This document shows positions 8,880 through 17,174 of a stretch of DNA of 64,000 nucleotides, piece by piece. The translations under genes were made by a program, and so were the position numbers. Location: NCBI RefSeq assembly GCF_001984035.1, contig NZ_CP019449.1, positions 434,001 through 498,000 on the forward strand, read 5' to 3'. Under the pieces are notes generated by a model. That model searched no databases, was not told the DNA's origin, and saw only the letters and a list, made by a program, of their open reading frames with translations. This DNA is from Sphingopyxis sp. QXT-31 (GTDB lineage: Bacteria; Pseudomonadota; Alphaproteobacteria; Sphingomonadales; Sphingomonadaceae). Positions within the stretch are counted from its first letter, which is position 1. Every line of letters begins with the position of its first letter.

Positions 8880-9521
8880 CCCCCCCCCGCTGGCCTGCTT
8901 TCAGCTAGCGGCTGATAGCCGGGGCGGCAATGCCGCGACCGCACATTGGGGGGCATCAATCTTATCCAGGAGTTTCACACGATAGATGCAATTGTTCCTC
9001 GCAGATTTCGCAGAAGCTCGCTCTATTCAAACACTTGCGCGGGGGTTATCCTAGCCACTCGGCCTATACCGAGGTAGCGGGGGCTTGGCCGACGTACCCG
9101 GAGGTGGTTGGTCGTCCGATGCTGCGGGTGCATCAACGTGATCGCAATGGTGTCAGCTTAGATCAGTGCATTGGGAACAAGCTGTAGCTACTCACCGGTC
9201 AACGACTTGGTCTGCTCGACGTCAATGCGAACCAAGACGAACAGCGGACACAGGGCGACGTCCATAGATACATTGTTGGAGCGGGGCAGGGGGAATCTTG
9301 CGCCGCTGCTTTTTGGTGTCGGCTAATATCCGTAATAGGCTGATCGGTTGCTGGAGGGCGGGCTAGTGGCGCTGAACGGTTTGCCTGCCAAAATGACGGT
9401 TTCCATCAGACTTCTTAAGCTACCAGATTGGCAGTATCTGATTCCGAAACGGACCTAGACTGCCGTGAATATTGTTTCACTTTGGGTCACATTGGCATCT
9501 GCCTAGCAATGGGGGGGAACA
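8880..9521. other. Long intergenic region
   Basis: 642 bases between the CHAT gene (transcribed leftwards) and a winged-helix gene (rightwards). No convincing gene seen; the short frames present lack ribosome sites and normal composition. The right part should hold the promoter of the 9522 gene. A small inverted repeat, CAGAT-N7-ATCTG, lies at 9424-9440. Confidence 0.6.
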
Positions 9522-10109
9522 ATGGGACACGAAACAGTAGGACGCGGTTTCCAAACCGGTGCCGAGCCGGACCATACCGAACGGCTCGATCGTATGCAGG
9601 ACGAGATTGCGCGGATTGGTCGGATGCTGGCGGACTTGACACGTGAGAGGCCGTCACGAAGCGCCGCATTCCCGGATCTCGACCCACGGCCCGCGGAGTA
9701 CCTGCCGCCGCCTCCGGCTCCAGCGCGCGACCTTCAACTCGCCCCGCGCAGCTTCGAACCGGACCCGCGCACAGTCCAGCGTCAGCGCGCGAAGGCAGTA
9801 CGCCGAATGATCCGCGAACGGCGCCTGCGTGAGCAGTTTTTTCCGGCAGACCTCTTCGCCGATCCCGCTTGGGACATGTTGCTCGACCTGTATGCCTCGC
9901 AATTGGAGCGCAGGCCGGTCTCGGTTTCAAGCCTTTGCATTGCCGCCGCGGTTCCTGCCACGACGGCGCTGCGCTGGATCAAGACAATGACGGATGCCGG
10001 GCTGTTCTCGCGCGAGCCCGATCTGAACGACGGTCGCCGTATCTTCATTGACCTTGCGCAAAGCGCTTACGAAGGGATGGAGGAGTATTTCGAGGCACTG
10101 GAGGAATAA
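9522..10109 (+). CDS. Winged-helix (MarR-like) transcriptional regulator
   Basis: 195 residues. The N-terminal 90 residues are low complexity, with a short coiled coil (TERLDRMQDEIARIGRML) and a proline run. The C-terminal ~100 residues are a winged helix: RERRLREQFFPADLFADPAW, a recognition-helix region VSSLCIAAAVPATTALRWI and a wing DLNDGRRIFIDL. It is a paralogue of the protein encoded at 11348-11875; the shared block is R-R-L-R-x-x-F-x-P-x-x-L-F-A-x-P-A-W-D-M-L-L-D-L-Y. Such two-part proteins are frequent in sphingomonads. A G-rich ribosome site (GGGGGGGAACA) precedes ATG 9522. Targets unknown. Confidence 0.75.
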   Translation: MGHETVGRGFQTGAEPDHTERLDRMQDEIARIGRMLADLTRERPSRSAAFPDLDPRPAEYLPPPPAPARDLQLAPRSFEPDPRTVQRQRAKAVRRMIRERRLREQFFPADLFADPAWDMLLDLYASQLERRPVSVSSLCIAAAVPATTALRWIKTMTDAGLFSREPDLNDGRRIFIDLAQSAYEGMEEYFEALEE

Positions 10110-10155
10110 TCTCGCCGCGTCTTTCATTTCGCGCGCGCCGGGGTAATGCGGCCAT

Positions 10156-10563
10156 GTGGCCATTATCCCTGCGCTGACCTTGTTCGTTTGCACCCCTGTT
10201 GCTGTCTATGACGGCGACGGCCCGATTTGGTGCGCGGAGGGGCCGAAGATACGGCTCGCCGGGATTGCAGCTCGCGAGATGGACGGCACCTGCCGCGACA
10301 ACCAGCCATGTCCTGCGGTCAGTGCCGAGCGATCGAGGGACCATCTCGTATCGCTGGTAGGCAAGCGCACGGGCGCGCTGCCGACTGGGCACGTCAAGGT
10401 CACCGGCCCCGCTTTGAAATGCGCATCCACCGGCAGCGCTGGCGGTGACCGCACGGGCGCGTGGTGCGTGTCGCCAAAGTTCGGCGATCTCAGTTGCGCG
10501 ATGGTTCGCGCCGGTATGGCGCTGCGGTGGGACAAGTTCTGGAAGCATCATAAGTGTCGCTGA
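10156..10563 (+). CDS. Thermonuclease (SNase)-like secreted protein
   Basis: 135 residues from a GTG start. It opens with a short hydrophobic segment (AIIPALTLFVCTPVAV) that may act as a signal. The next part has the SNase pattern VYDGDGPIWCAEGPKIRLAGI, where DGDG and IRLAGI match the metal-site and core strands of staphylococcal-nuclease folds, and the C-terminal GDLSCAMVRAGMALRW matches the family's final helix. The usual catalytic Arg/Glu set cannot be confirmed. Four or more cysteines suggest disulfides. It lies 47 bp downstream of the regulator and may be co-transcribed with it. Confidence 0.6.
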   Translation: MAIIPALTLFVCTPVAVYDGDGPIWCAEGPKIRLAGIAAREMDGTCRDNQPCPAVSAERSRDHLVSLVGKRTGALPTGHVKVTGPALKCASTGSAGGDRTGAWCVSPKFGDLSCAMVRAGMALRWDKFWKHHKCR

Positions 10564-10610
10564 ATCGACTCGGTTAGGTTTTCATGTCATTTTGCCTTCG
10601 GGGGGATGAC

Positions 10611-10916
10611 ATGAGGATATTGTTTCTATCGTTCGCGGTGTGCGTCGCTTCGGTGCCAATCGCTGTAATGGCCCATCCTGGTGGGCTCGCTGCCGATGGA
10701 TGTCACAACGATCGCAAGAATGGTGGGCGCCATTGCCACCGCGCGCCGGCGCAATCCTCAAGCTCGAGCAGCAAACCTCAGCGGCTGGTCGGTGAGGGAC
10801 GGTCGTTTGCGAACTGCGCCGCGGCACGCGCTGCTGGAGCGGCGCCCGTGCGTCGCGGTGATCCTGGATATGGTGGTCATCTAGATCGCGACGGCGACGG
10901 CATTGGCTGTGAATAG
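10611..10916 (+). CDS. Secreted excalibur-domain protein
   Basis: 101 residues. A clear signal peptide (MRILFLSFAVCVASVPIAVMA) is followed by a His/Cys motif HPGGLAADGCHND and NGGRHCHR, a serine run, and a C-terminal excalibur calcium-binding domain (FANCAAARAAG, then GHLDRDGDGIGCE), named for its D-x-D-x-D-G-x-x-C-E loop. These domains bind calcium extracellularly and often accompany SNase-like nucleases, as here: the SNase-like gene lies 47 bp upstream. ATG 10611 is chosen because it begins the signal peptide; an upstream in-frame start (10584) would spoil it. Confidence 0.75.
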   Translation: MRILFLSFAVCVASVPIAVMAHPGGLAADGCHNDRKNGGRHCHRAPAQSSSSSSKPQRLVGEGRSFANCAAARAAGAAPVRRGDPGYGGHLDRDGDGIGCE

Positions 10917-11159
10917 GCGCAGAGACACTCCTGGGTCCAAATGGAAAGAACGCGCCTTGATCGCCGAGATGTGGGTGGTTGGCGTAGTGGTTGCTGGTTC
11001 GACAATTGCCAGCTTGGTGTCCGCTATCCGATGGCTAGCTGGCTGGTGGTCGCATTTCTCTGACTAGGCTTTATTGTTCCCATCCGCGACATAGTTTGAT
11101 ATGTCCCCGCGTCCTCAAAGAGCCCAGCGGGCCGGAGGCTTCATCGGGGAAGGGGTCGC

Positions 11160-11351
11160 ATGGACAACGCTTCGAAGAATGCGGACGATATACGCGCGGT
11201 GCGAGATCGCCTACGCGCCGAACTGGATGTGCTGGACCGCCTAGGTCAAAACCTCGCCGCAAATGCCCTGAGCCACGCGATCGACCTGCTCAATGACGGG
11301 CGTGGCGCGATTGGTTCCGACGCTTCTCTGACGGACGAGCCTAGCCCTTAA
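11160..11351 (+). CDS. Small helical protein
   Basis: 63 residues, no known domain. Sequence is an amphipathic helix pair (DIRAVRDRLRAELDVLDRL, then NLAANALSHAIDLLND) followed by an acidic tail. A strong ribosome site (GGGGAAGGGG) lies just upstream of ATG 11160. Its stop overlaps the stop of the convergent winged-helix gene. Short proteins of this pattern are common in sphingomonads, but I know no function. Confidence 0.55.
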   Translation: MDNASKNADDIRAVRDRLRAELDVLDRLGQNLAANALSHAIDLLNDGRGAIGSDASLTDEPSP

Positions 11352-11875
11352 GCGCTCTGGCTCCTGATTGCCGCCAGCCGGTCGAAATACCTGTCCATCG
11401 CAAGCCGGGCACCTTCGGTCAGTTCTACGAAAATGCGTCGGCGGTCTGTCTGATCGCATGTCCGCTTGAACAGCTCCGCATCTTCCATCGTGTCGATCCA
11501 TCGATGCGCTGTCGTTGTCGGCACACAGGAGGCAAGGCACAGGCTGCATATGCTTACGTCGGATTTTCGATAGTGCGCCCTGTAGAGGTCGAGCAACATG
11601 TCCCAAGCGGGCTCCGCAAAGAGATTCGACGGCAGGAACCGGTCTCGTAGACGACGCTCCTTGTACATTCGGGCTGCCTCGGCGGCTCGCCCCTCGTCAA
11701 ATGAGATAGGAACTGAAGGGTCGGTCTCATCCGGCTTGCTCGGATCATCGCTAGCCATGGCGTTCAACATCTCAGCAAGCCTTCGCACCTCAAGGCGGAT
11801 GGCTTCCATTTGAGTGTCTTTTCTCGGTTCCTGGCCGTCGTCGCTGGCTTCCTCGCGGTCCTTTTCTATCGGCAT
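11348..11875 (-). CDS. Winged-helix (MarR-like) transcriptional regulator, paralogue
   Basis: 175 residues, paralogue of the 9522-10109 product. N-terminal acidic, low-complexity part with a short coiled coil (MEAIRLEVRRLAEMLNAM); C-terminal winged helix with KERRLRDRFLPSNLFAEPAW, ICSLCLASCVPTTTAHRWI and the wing QTDRRRIFVELTEGARLAM. The recognition-helix region differs clearly from its paralogue, so the two probably read different sites. The gene converges with the small 63-residue protein gene and overlaps its last four bases. Confidence 0.75.
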   Translation of the reverse strand: MPIEKDREEASDDGQEPRKDTQMEAIRLEVRRLAEMLNAMASDDPSKPDETDPSVPISFDEGRAAEAARMYKERRLRDRFLPSNLFAEPAWDMLLDLYRAHYRKSDVSICSLCLASCVPTTTAHRWIDTMEDAELFKRTCDQTDRRRIFVELTEGARLAMDRYFDRLAAIRSQSA

Positions 11876-12337
11876 TGCATCCCCCTGCGGCTATTGTTTT
11901 AAGGGTTCATGTCGGATTCCGATGCAAGTTTCCTCCACATTAAGCATCAAATTGGCAGCGATTGCAATTGGCGGTCTTACGTTTCAGCCTCGTTTGCTGT
12001 AATCCGGCGCCATACCACTATTAAATCATTGTTTTTCAATAGCGCAGATGCCTGCGACCTATGCCTTAGCAACCTAACAATTTTTTAGGTGCTGAATCGC
12101 AACTTTTACACCTCGAGAATGTAGCGAGGGCCTCAAATCGACGTGGGGCCTTCGATGCACTCCGATTTTCCCCTTCCGACTAGGTCGCCAAATCCCGTGA
12201 CATGCTGTTAAGCTGTCGCTCCCAGAATGCACAACCAGACCCGAATGGGCGGTTCAGAAGATGGCATGCTTGATCGTCCGCTTCTCCCGATGGGAACGCC
12301 ATAAGCTGACCGTCCGCGAGTGGCCACTGGCGCCGTT
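11876..12337. other. Intergenic region
   Basis: 462 bases between the leftward winged-helix gene and the 3' end of the leftward lipase-like gene. The first ~100 bases should hold the winged-helix promoter; near 11940-11975 there is TTAAGC followed by an AATTGGCAG stretch that also occurs (with changes) upstream of the paralogue at 9415-9434. The rest, 12000-12337, is AT-richer and I see no gene or clear terminator in it. Confidence 0.5.
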
Positions 12338-14566
12338 TCATTGGATGGCGTTCGACCAGGTGGAGAGGATGATCTCGCGATCGGCGCGGTCCTTGCTTTC
12401 GAGTGTCAGTTTCCAGCTTCCCTTAGTGGTTGCGCGGTCGATGAAGATTGAACGGAAGATCTGGTTCGCCTCCGGAGTGCCGCTCCTGTTGCTGGCGACG
12501 ACTTGGCCTTTGTCATCGATCAGCGTTGCGGACACGCTGCTCGCGGCGAGGAAAGTCAGGCCGAAATTGCTCGCTTCTTCGACAGGGATCGTGATGGTCA
12601 GCGACTGACCGGGCGCGATGAGGAGAATCTTCGAAAAGTCGGGCGTGGTTGATCCGCTCTCATCTTCCGGCCCCTCGACGCCGAGCAGCATGAGGCGCGC
12701 CGGTGCCCGAGCGCTTCCAGCGGTCGCTGCGGATTTCGACGCGCTCGCCGACTGTTCGCCGGGGCCGAGCGCAATGCGCGGCATCACGAACGAAGAGAAG
12801 GGGCCGGTCTCGGTCATGCTCGTGTGAAGGATGGCTTGCGTTTCATTGTCCGCGATCATCCACTTCGCCGATGGTTCGGCGACCACGCCATCGCTCCGTG
12901 TGAGCATCCGGCACACGGGGGGCAAGGGGTTTCCGGCAAGAACCGAGAAAGGGACGCCCTTGCGATCGACGGTCTCCGCGTTGAACTTCATCACATTGAT
13001 CGGCCGCAGTTCGCGCAGGGCCTCCATCGGTCTCCCGGCGAGCTCCAGCGGGATGCTCATCAGGTCGGCGCAGCTGCTCCCCCTGTTGGGTGTTCCGAGC
13101 ATCACCAGGTGCGATATCTGCGGCTTGCCGTCGGGATAGGTTGGCATCGTCGCGTGGATATAGCGCCGGCTGATCAGGCCGCCCATCGAATGGGCGACAA
13201 GGTCGACATGCCACGCATTGCGGTCCTTTTGCGCGTAGCGGACATAATTGCCGAGCTCGACGGCATTTTGGGCGATCGTGTTGGTGGGACCGAAGTTGCC
13301 CATCTCATCGCCGGTGTTCATCCGCCCATGTTCCGGCTTCTCGCCGACGGGAAAGGCCTTCCAGTCATAGCTGTGGCTGGTGGTCAGGATATTCTGCCAA
13401 GGCCCCCACGCGCGCCAGTTGGACCAGAGGCCGTGAACGAGCACGAGCGGTTTCGGCGCAACTTTCAGATTGCGCGTCATGTCGTCGACCTTCTTCCCCT
13501 TGTCCTCGACCTCGGCCTTGATACGCTGCATGAGCCGCGGCCGGCCGTCGTCGAACCAGGCATAGCCCGAGCTGTCCCACTTGAACTGCACTTCGCGCTG
13601 CTGGCCTGCCGGCACGGTGACCGAGACTTCGCCGAGCAGGCCGTCGGGCTTGGCGCCGTCCCATTTGTCGCCCTTGTAGGTGTCACGGAACTTCACCGTC
13701 GCCGATTTCTCGTCGGGGCTGTCGTTTGCGACGACTGCTGTCAGGCGCACGATATTGCCATCGATCGTGCCAACCTGCTCGACGATCTCTTTCCAGGCGT
13801 CCCAGGTGGGAAAGCGCATGTCCTCGAACTTCACATCGACGAGGCGCAGATCGCCACCGCAGCGACGCAGGTTCCAGCGCAGCGACTCGGTCACACCATA
13901 GGAGGTAACCGAGTGCGCGCCCGTCAGGCGGTTGAGATCGGATGGCTGCATCCGGTCTTCGCCGCTGCTCGAAAAGCGCATCGCGTCGATCGTGGTGGGC
14001 ATGTCAGCAATTTTCTGGTTCGTGGCCTCCTTGGATTTGCACTGGCCACTGAAGCTTGCCGAATTCGATCCCGAGGCGGTGCCCTGGAACTCGGGCAGCC
14101 GGACGCTGACGCTATAGGTGCCGTCGTTATCGGTCGTGATGTCCACGCCCGCCTCGAGGCCGCTCGCGTTACCGCGTCGCTCGCTCTTGCTCACAAACTG
14201 GCCCGACATCTGGCGCATCGTACGCTCGTGCGGACAGATCATCTGGTCGTTGGAGTTTATGGTTTCGGTCGCCGTCGCGTTGAGATTTATATTCGCCGTT
14301 CCGATGCTGTATTCGCCATCGGGCGCCGGCCGGACCGCGACATGCGCGACATAGTCGTCGTTGATCGAGCTGTTGGTCGTCTCGGTGCCCTTGCCCGAAA
14401 CCCGCTTGACCGTCTTGGAGTCGCTGCTCGCCTGGTGCCGCGAATATTCCACCGTTCCCTCCCAGCCGGCCGTGCATTGCGCCGCGGCAGCGGCTGCCAC
14501 CGGGGCGCCCGCGCCAGACAGCGTCAATCCGACCGCAAGGGCCGGCAAGGTGCGCATGATCGTCAT
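12338..14566 (-). CDS. Secreted alpha/beta hydrolase (lipase / PGAP1-like)
   Basis: 742 residues with an N-terminal signal peptide ending in an alanine run. Residues ~370-590 are an alpha/beta hydrolase: oxyanion region KPLVLVHGLWSNWRAWGPW, nucleophile elbow AHSMGG (Ser460), then LVMLGTPNRGS, with Asp559 (RSDGVV) and His581 (ILHTSM) as likely triad partners. LVHGLWSN and AHSMGGLISR are typical of triacylglycerol-lipase/PGAP1-type enzymes acting on esters. The N-terminal ~350 residues are beta-rich and unassigned; the C-terminal ~110 residues look like a pre-peptidase C-type beta domain (SLTITIPVEEASNFGLTFL). ATG 14566 has an AGAGGA ribosome site. Probably monocistronic or distal to the repeat-peptide gene. 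Confidence 0.85.
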   Translation of the reverse strand: MTIMRTLPALAVGLTLSGAGAPVAAAAAAQCTAGWEGTVEYSRHQASSDSKTVKRVSGKGTETTNSSINDDYVAHVAVRPAPDGEYSIGTANINLNATATETINSNDQMICPHERTMRQMSGQFVSKSERRGNASGLEAGVDITTDNDGTYSVSVRLPEFQGTASGSNSASFSGQCKSKEATNQKIADMPTTIDAMRFSSSGEDRMQPSDLNRLTGAHSVTSYGVTESLRWNLRRCGGDLRLVDVKFEDMRFPTWDAWKEIVEQVGTIDGNIVRLTAVVANDSPDEKSATVKFRDTYKGDKWDGAKPDGLLGEVSVTVPAGQQREVQFKWDSSGYAWFDDGRPRLMQRIKAEVEDKGKKVDDMTRNLKVAPKPLVLVHGLWSNWRAWGPWQNILTTSHSYDWKAFPVGEKPEHGRMNTGDEMGNFGPTNTIAQNAVELGNYVRYAQKDRNAWHVDLVAHSMGGLISRRYIHATMPTYPDGKPQISHLVMLGTPNRGSSCADLMSIPLELAGRPMEALRELRPINVMKFNAETVDRKGVPFSVLAGNPLPPVCRMLTRSDGVVAEPSAKWMIADNETQAILHTSMTETGPFSSFVMPRIALGPGEQSASASKSAATAGSARAPARLMLLGVEGPEDESGSTTPDFSKILLIAPGQSLTITIPVEEASNFGLTFLAASSVSATLIDDKGQVVASNRSGTPEANQIFRSIFIDRATTKGSWKLTLESKDRADREIILSTWSNAIQ

Positions 14567-14669
14567 GGGAATATCCTCTGGATGCTACTGCGCGTTTCGC
14601 GGCCGCAGGGAGCGTCGAAGCTTGCGCTCATCAAATTCCTTTGGGGGTGCGTGGCGGCAGGCGTGGCGG

Positions 14670-14700
14670 AGTGCCGGGGGGGGGGGGCTCGTCGGCACTC
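14670..14700. other. Hairpin with a 12-G run in its loop
   Basis: An 8-bp perfect inverted repeat, GAGTGCCG (14670-14677) and CGGCACTC (14693-14700), encloses a run of 12 G that spans 14676-14687. It lies 15 bp past the stop of the repeat-peptide gene and 104 bp before the lipase-like gene start, so it could end or weaken transcription between them. The homopolymer is likely to vary in length. Confidence 0.5.
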
Positions 14701-14714
14701 CGTTGCCGACGCGA

Positions 14715-14924
14715 TCAGCCTTCCGGTTTTGCCTCGGCCTTTGCGCGGGCTTCAGGCTTGGCTTCGGCCTTCGCGCGCGCCTCGGGCTTCGCTTCGGCTT
14801 TCGCGCGGGCCTCTGGCTTGGCTTCGGCCTTGGCATGGGCTTCGGGCTTGGCTTCAGCCTTCGCCAATACGGGCATCGGCAGGCCGAGCGCGATCGCAGC
14901 GGCGAGGAAGGGGAGTTTGCTCAT
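14715..14924 (-). CDS. Secreted Lys/Ala/Glu/Pro repeat peptide
   Basis: 69 residues: a signal peptide (MSKLPFLAAAIALGLPMPV, cleavage after VLA) followed almost entirely by four to five copies of a 10-residue unit, KAEAKPEARA. The mature part would be an extended, highly charged periplasmic or extracellular chain. ATG 14924 is preferred over ATG 14936 because GGAG sits 8 bases upstream of it. It lies downstream of the LytS/LytTR-type pair on the same strand and upstream of the lipase-like gene. Function unknown; similar Ala/Lys/Pro-rich chains serve as cell-wall-spanning linkers or DNA-binding tails. Confidence 0.65.
   Translation of the reverse strand: MSKLPFLAAAIALGLPMPVLAKAEAKPEAHAKAEAKPEARAKAEAKPEARAKAEAKPEARAKAEAKPEG
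14716..14868. repeat. Tandem 30-bp repeat within the repeat-peptide gene
   Basis: About five imperfect copies of a 30-bp unit encode the KAEAKPEARA decapeptide. Copies differ mainly at silent positions (for example ggcttcggcct versus cgcttcggctt), so the protein repeat is better conserved than the DNA, which argues for selection on the protein. Confidence 0.75.
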
Positions 14925-15136
14925 CTTGGACTCCATCGTCGTGAGGTGGAACAGAGAGGCCGGCCCTTGCCGGGGTGGCGTGGGACGAACCGGCCCTCTC
15001 TGCTCGCGGCTCGATGCCGCGACCGTCACGCTATGGGACCGTCGATGTCGATGCCCTGGGCTTGCTTCGAAACCGGATGGTCGTGCGACGGACCGCCGAG
15101 GCGTCGACCAAAGCGGACGCTGGCGCGACGAAAATG

Positions 15137-15880
15137 TCAGGCGAGGCCGAGCCGCTCCAGCACGGCGCGGACATAGCTCGGCCCGACCTGCACGACCGCG
15201 CCATCTTCCATTTCGAGTGCGATGAGTCCCTTGCCAAGCCGCTGCACCGCTTTCACGAGCGCGGGCCGGATGAAGGCGGAGCGATGGACACGCATGATCT
15301 GCGCGGGGTCGAGCAGCTGCTCCAGCGCCGTCATCGAAATACGGTGGATATAGCTTCGCGTCGCGGTGTGGAGGAGCACATAGTCGCGGGCGGCCTCGAC
15401 CCATTCGATCTGCGCAACGGGGAGGCGGAGGTTGCCGCTCGCGACCTGGACCCAAATTGCCTCTTCGCGCGCGGCCGCCGGAGCGTTTGCCATCCGGTCG
15501 GCCGCATCTCGCATCGCCTGCCGCCGCCGCGCCCGTTCGACTGCCTGGCGGAGCCGGTCGAAGCGCACGGGTTTAAGCAGATAGTCGGCGGCATCGACCT
15601 CGAACGCGTCGGGCGCATATTGTTCGAAGGCGGTGACGAAGATGATTTCGGGCCGCGGATCGGCGACGAGATCGGCGGCAACGCGAATGCCGCTTTTCTG
15701 GGGCATCGAGATGTCGAGCATCACGAGGTCGGGCCTGAGCTTGGCAATCCGGTCTTCTGCCTCTTCGCCGGTCGAAGCCGTGCCGACGACCTCGACATCG
15801 TCGATGTCTCCGAACAGCGTTTCGAGACGCCGCAGCGCCAGCGGCTCGTCGTCGACGAGCAGGACGTGCAGCGTGCTCAT
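15137..15880 (-). CDS. LytTR-family response regulator
   Basis: 247 residues. The receiver domain (1-~120) has the acidic pair D10/D11, phospho-acceptor D56 (VMLDISMP) and K103 (YLLKPVR). The C-terminal LytTR DNA-binding domain spans ~140-245 (VEAARDYVLLHTATRSYIH, then MRVHRSAFI). This is the AlgR/LytR/AgrA architecture. Its start overlaps the stop of the upstream sensor kinase gene (ATGA at 15877-15880), so the two are translationally coupled partners. Targets are often secreted or envelope genes, which surround it here. Confidence 0.93.
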   Translation of the reverse strand: MSTLHVLLVDDEPLALRRLETLFGDIDDVEVVGTASTGEEAEDRIAKLRPDLVMLDISMPQKSGIRVAADLVADPRPEIIFVTAFEQYAPDAFEVDAADYLLKPVRFDRLRQAVERARRRQAMRDAADRMANAPAAAREEAIWVQVASGNLRLPVAQIEWVEAARDYVLLHTATRSYIHRISMTALEQLLDPAQIMRVHRSAFIRPALVKAVQRLGKGLIALEMEDGAVVQVGPSYVRAVLERLGLA

Positions 15881-16968
15881 GCCGCGAACTCGTTGCGCCG
15901 TTCGAGCGGCAGTCGCGCGATCGCGAGGAAGCCGCGTTCGCGTTTGAGCGTCTCGAGGCTGCCCTTGTTGCCATAGAGCGTCTCGAGCCGCTGGCGGACG
16001 TTGGCGATGCCGACGCCTGTGCCCGGCCTTGCGTCCTTTTCCTGTCCTGCGCCGTCGTCCTCGACCGAGACGAGCAACATGTTGTCGTCGCTCGACGCTT
16101 CAACCTTGATTGTCACCGGCACCGCGGATGGTGCGAGCGCATATTTGATCGCATTCTCGATCAGCGGCTGGAGGAGGAAACCTGGCACCAGCGCGCTGTT
16201 AAGCGCGGGCGGGCAGACAAATTCGACCGCGAGCCGCTCGCCGAAGCGTACGCTCTCGATCTCGAGATAGTGTTGCAGCGTCGCGAGCTCGTCCTCGAGC
16301 GGTAGCAAGGCATCGGGCTGCGACGACAAGGTCGCGCGCAGGAACTCGGATAGTTTGGCGAGCATCGCGTCGGCGGTGCGATATTCCTTCGTGACGATCA
16401 GCGACGAGATCGCGTTGAGCGTGTTGAACAGGAAGTGGGGATTGAGCTGATAGCGAAGCGCCGCAAGGCTTGCGGCGCTTGCGGCGGCTTCGGCGCGGCT
16501 TGCGGCTTCGCGCACGACAGCAAGTTCCAGTTCGCGCTCGCGTGTCAGCTTGTTCGCCTCGATCACGGTGAAGGCGGCGCCGAGCAAGGCGAACTGCCAG
16601 ACGAGCGCAATGAAATTGTTCGTCGCGCGGAGCGCAAAGGGCGCGGATTGTTGTGGCGATACGACGAGCCGCCCGATCCATTCGCCGGTCGAGGCGTCGA
16701 TCAGCGCGAGCAAGCCCGATGCAAAAACCACCGCCACGCCCATCGCGGCAAGGCGGACCACGGCATTGCGGCGCCGCGTGGTCCGGACCGCCCAATAGAC
16801 ACCGCCCGACAGGAGCGCGCCCATCACGCAGATGTTGATGACAGAAACGGTGACGTACAGGCCCGCGCCGCTGAACAGGTGATAGGGGATGATGTAGAGC
16901 ACCCCGGACAGGATCCAGGTCGCGGCAACCAGAGAGATGGTCTGACGATGTTCGGGCTTCAGCGGCAT
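15877..16968 (-). CDS. LytS/AlgZ-type membrane sensor histidine kinase
   Basis: 363 residues. Four hydrophobic segments within ~10-140 form the sensor membrane part, followed by a helical linker and the His_kinase domain with LRYQLNPHFLFNTLNAISSL (phospho-acceptor H178), the N-box LLQPLIENAIKYAL and the GTGVGIANVRQRL G-box. This is the short kinase class that pairs with LytTR regulators. I take ATG 16968 because the sequence from the upstream in-frame start is Arg/Ala-rich and not membrane-like. It is divergent from the aspartyl protease gene at 17175 and precedes its response regulator. Confidence 0.9.
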   Translation of the reverse strand: MPLKPEHRQTISLVAATWILSGVLYIIPYHLFSGAGLYVTVSVINICVMGALLSGGVYWAVRTTRRRNAVVRLAAMGVAVVFASGLLALIDASTGEWIGRLVVSPQQSAPFALRATNNFIALVWQFALLGAAFTVIEANKLTRERELELAVVREAASRAEAAASAASLAALRYQLNPHFLFNTLNAISSLIVTKEYRTADAMLAKLSEFLRATLSSQPDALLPLEDELATLQHYLEIESVRFGERLAVEFVCPPALNSALVPGFLLQPLIENAIKYALAPSAVPVTIKVEASSDDNMLLVSVEDDGAGQEKDARPGTGVGIANVRQRLETLYGNKGSLETLKRERGFLAIARLPLERRNEFAA

Positions 16969-17174
16969 GGCAATTCCAATGTCTAGTTCGCGCCGAGCAT
17001 AAAGGAAGGGTGCGCGGTTGGCGTCCTGCCTCGTCGCACTGGCGTCGGCCTTCGTCGCACGGCAATCGACTCCGGCGAGGGGATGTCGGCCTTGGTCGCA
17101 GAGGCGTGGAATGCCCGCCCTCTTCGCCATAGCCGGACCCTGTTCGCGGCAATCGGCCGCCAGGAGATTCCATC

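Noticed and set aside
10941..11065. Two tiny overlapping frames (32 and 40 codons), one with a hydrophobic stretch
   Set aside because: No clear ribosome site, the two frames compete, and there is no context to choose either. Possible small membrane peptide, but unsupported.
12824..14944. A 706-codon open frame on the plus strand
   Set aside because: It lies opposite the lipase-like and repeat-peptide genes, which have a signal peptide, catalytic motifs and ribosome sites. High GC keeps the antisense frame open. Its sequence has no recognisable domain.
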